Virus record (IMG/VR): IMGVR_UViG_3300030102_004484
Location: 1 to 48,475 of that record
From: a virus
Reading direction: 5' to 3' (one strand)
DNA: 48,475 nt
The translations under genes were made by a program, and so were the position numbers. Below, piece after piece: positions 47,918 through 48,475 of the stretch (within the stretch, counting starts at the first letter, position 1; every line of letters starts with the position of its first letter). Below the pieces are notes generated by a model, which ran no database searches, had not been told where the DNA came from, and was given only the letters and a program-made list of their open reading frames with translations.

Positions 47918-48043
47918 TTAACTATACATTGACCTACGGGCTTTTTTTAAAGCCGTTCTTCTATCCGTAGAAGAGTTACGTCTTTTGTTTTTTTTAGAAG
48001 ATGTCTTATTTGTTTCTTTAGAACTACCGTAACTAGATTTCAT
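47918..48043 (-). CDS. 41-residue Lys/Arg/Ser-rich peptide
   Basis: A short minus-strand gene: start MKSSYGSSKETNKTSSKKNK, continuing KRRNSSTDRRTALKKARR. ATG 48043 overlaps the holin stop (TAATG), and its own stop abuts the next GTG. Coupling on both sides and a coding-like composition make it real. Function unknown; strongly basic. Confidence 0.55.
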   Translation of the reverse strand: MKSSYGSSKETNKTSSKKNKRRNSSTDRRTALKKARRSMYS

Positions 48044-48207
48044 TACTTCTTTTTAGATAAAATTGACCATATAACACCCACAAGAGTGACTGCTGCCGAT
48101 ACACCAGTAGTAACTTCCTCGCCAGAAGCCATGCCATTTTGTGTCATAAAACCACCACCGAAAGTTAACATGTGACGAATAATCCCTAATATTGCTTGTT
48201 TATTCAT
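48043..48207 (-). CDS. Holin candidate (Pam3-gp28-like)
   Basis: A 54-residue protein: MNKQAILGIIRHMLTFGGGF, then a short polar segment, a hydrophobic segment (VSAAVTLVGVIWSIL) and a Lys tail. It recalls the small Pam3-gp28 family of putative phage holins. It would make the membrane lesion that releases the amidase. ATGA overlap with the upstream gene. Confidence 0.75.
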   Translation of the reverse strand: MNKQAILGIIRHMLTFGGGFMTQNGMASGEEVTTGVSAAVTLVGVIWSILSKKK

Positions 48208-48377
48208 TTCTTTTTCTTAATTAAATTATATAAAGTTATTATAGCTACAGTGATACCTAAGAGTCCTCCAACGACTTGAATACCCCATTGAATGACTTCT
48301 GCATAAGGAATCGTGACTGCTATCAGAGAGCCAGTCACTCCTGTAACACCTTTAGCTACTATTTCGCTATTGCTCAT
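48204..48377 (-). CDS. Second holin-like membrane protein
   Basis: A 57-residue protein (ATG 48377, MSNSEIVAKGVTGVTGSLIA) with two hydrophobic segments and a Lys-rich C-terminus, the topology of a class II holin. It is next to the other holin candidate; one of the pair could be an antiholin. Translationally coupled downstream. Upstream extension to 48398 is possible. Confidence 0.6.
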   Translation of the reverse strand: MSNSEIVAKGVTGVTGSLIAVTIPYAEVIQWGIQVVGGLLGITVAIITLYNLIKKKK

Positions 48378-48398
48378 AAAGCGAGCAATATACCACAA

Positions 48399-48475
48399 TT
48401 ACTCAATAATACCAAACTCCTTGGCGTAGGACTCAGCAGCTTTCTCAATAACCCACTTCATGTAGTCTTTATCTT
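48399..48475 (-). CDS. C-terminal fragment of a gene cut by the right edge
   Basis: 25 codons ending at TAA (48401-48399): KDYMKWVIEKAAESYAKEFG, then IIE. No start in the window. If the ends are joined, the tail-fibre frame at base 1 continues into it without a break. It would then be the tail-fibre C-terminus. Confidence 0.6.
   Translation of the reverse strand, partial: DKDYMKWVIEKAAESYAKEFGIIE

Noticed and set aside
1-48475. Lysogeny genes (integrase, CI-type repressor, excisionase)
   Set aside because: I looked for site-specific recombinase and classical repressor motifs and saw none; temperate lifestyle is therefore not claimed.

Overview
The window looks like a complete or nearly complete genome of a tailed double-stranded DNA phage. 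It carries a large terminase, portal, scaffold, major capsid protein, a 2312-residue virion protein, a family A DNA polymerase, a primase-helicase, a SNF2-type helicase, a RuvC-like resolvase and a lysis cassette. I see no tape-measure, major-tail or sheath gene, but there is a giant internal-virion-like protein, so a short-tailed (podovirus-like) particle is most likely. I see no integrase, phage RNA polymerase or tRNA gene. Candidate promoters are sigma70-like, so host RNA polymerase probably transcribes everything. A spanin-like pair and a type 3 amidase suggest a Gram-negative host. Most starts lack a Shine-Dalgarno sequence and sit behind A-rich leaders. The host cannot be named from the sequence; small basic proteins and the Pam3-gp28-like holin suggest an aquatic setting.

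Layout. 1-14.2 kb, mainly minus strand: tail fibre (runs off the left edge), tail and neck proteins, major capsid protein, scaffold, portal and two small regulator-like genes, interrupted at 8.5-9.6 kb by four small plus-strand genes. 14.2-15.2 kb: a non-coding divergent control region with palindromes, a G-rich patch and promoter candidates. 15.2-25.1 kb, plus strand: small accessory genes, a small-alarmone-hydrolase-like HD protein, and a three-gene MoxR ATPase / coiled-coil / VWA-metallopeptidase module. 25.2-36.2 kb, minus strand: the giant virion protein, two associated proteins and the large terminase. 36.2-46.2 kb, plus strand: small terminase candidate and the replication and recombination operon. 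46.2-48.5 kb, minus strand: a nuclease, a metalloprotein and the lysis cassette.

The most striking feature is a family of 18 near-identical palindromes, TTAACAACT(G/C)AGTTGTTAA, confined to 14.44-21.33 kb. They sit at the 3' ends of successive small genes, often supply the stop codon, and are followed by an A-rich leader (AACAAACCAAGTAA type) that runs into the next ATG. One copy lies inside the first gene of the array, and another is the core of a 51-bp palindrome in that gene's leader. This looks like a dispersed operator (stoperator-like), RNA-processing or partition-site array, or a modular cassette system. The first gene, at 15210, is the obvious candidate for the site-binding protein.

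The fragment at the right edge and the tail fibre at the left edge join in frame if the ends are ligated, which fits a circular or circularly permuted 48.5-kb genome.
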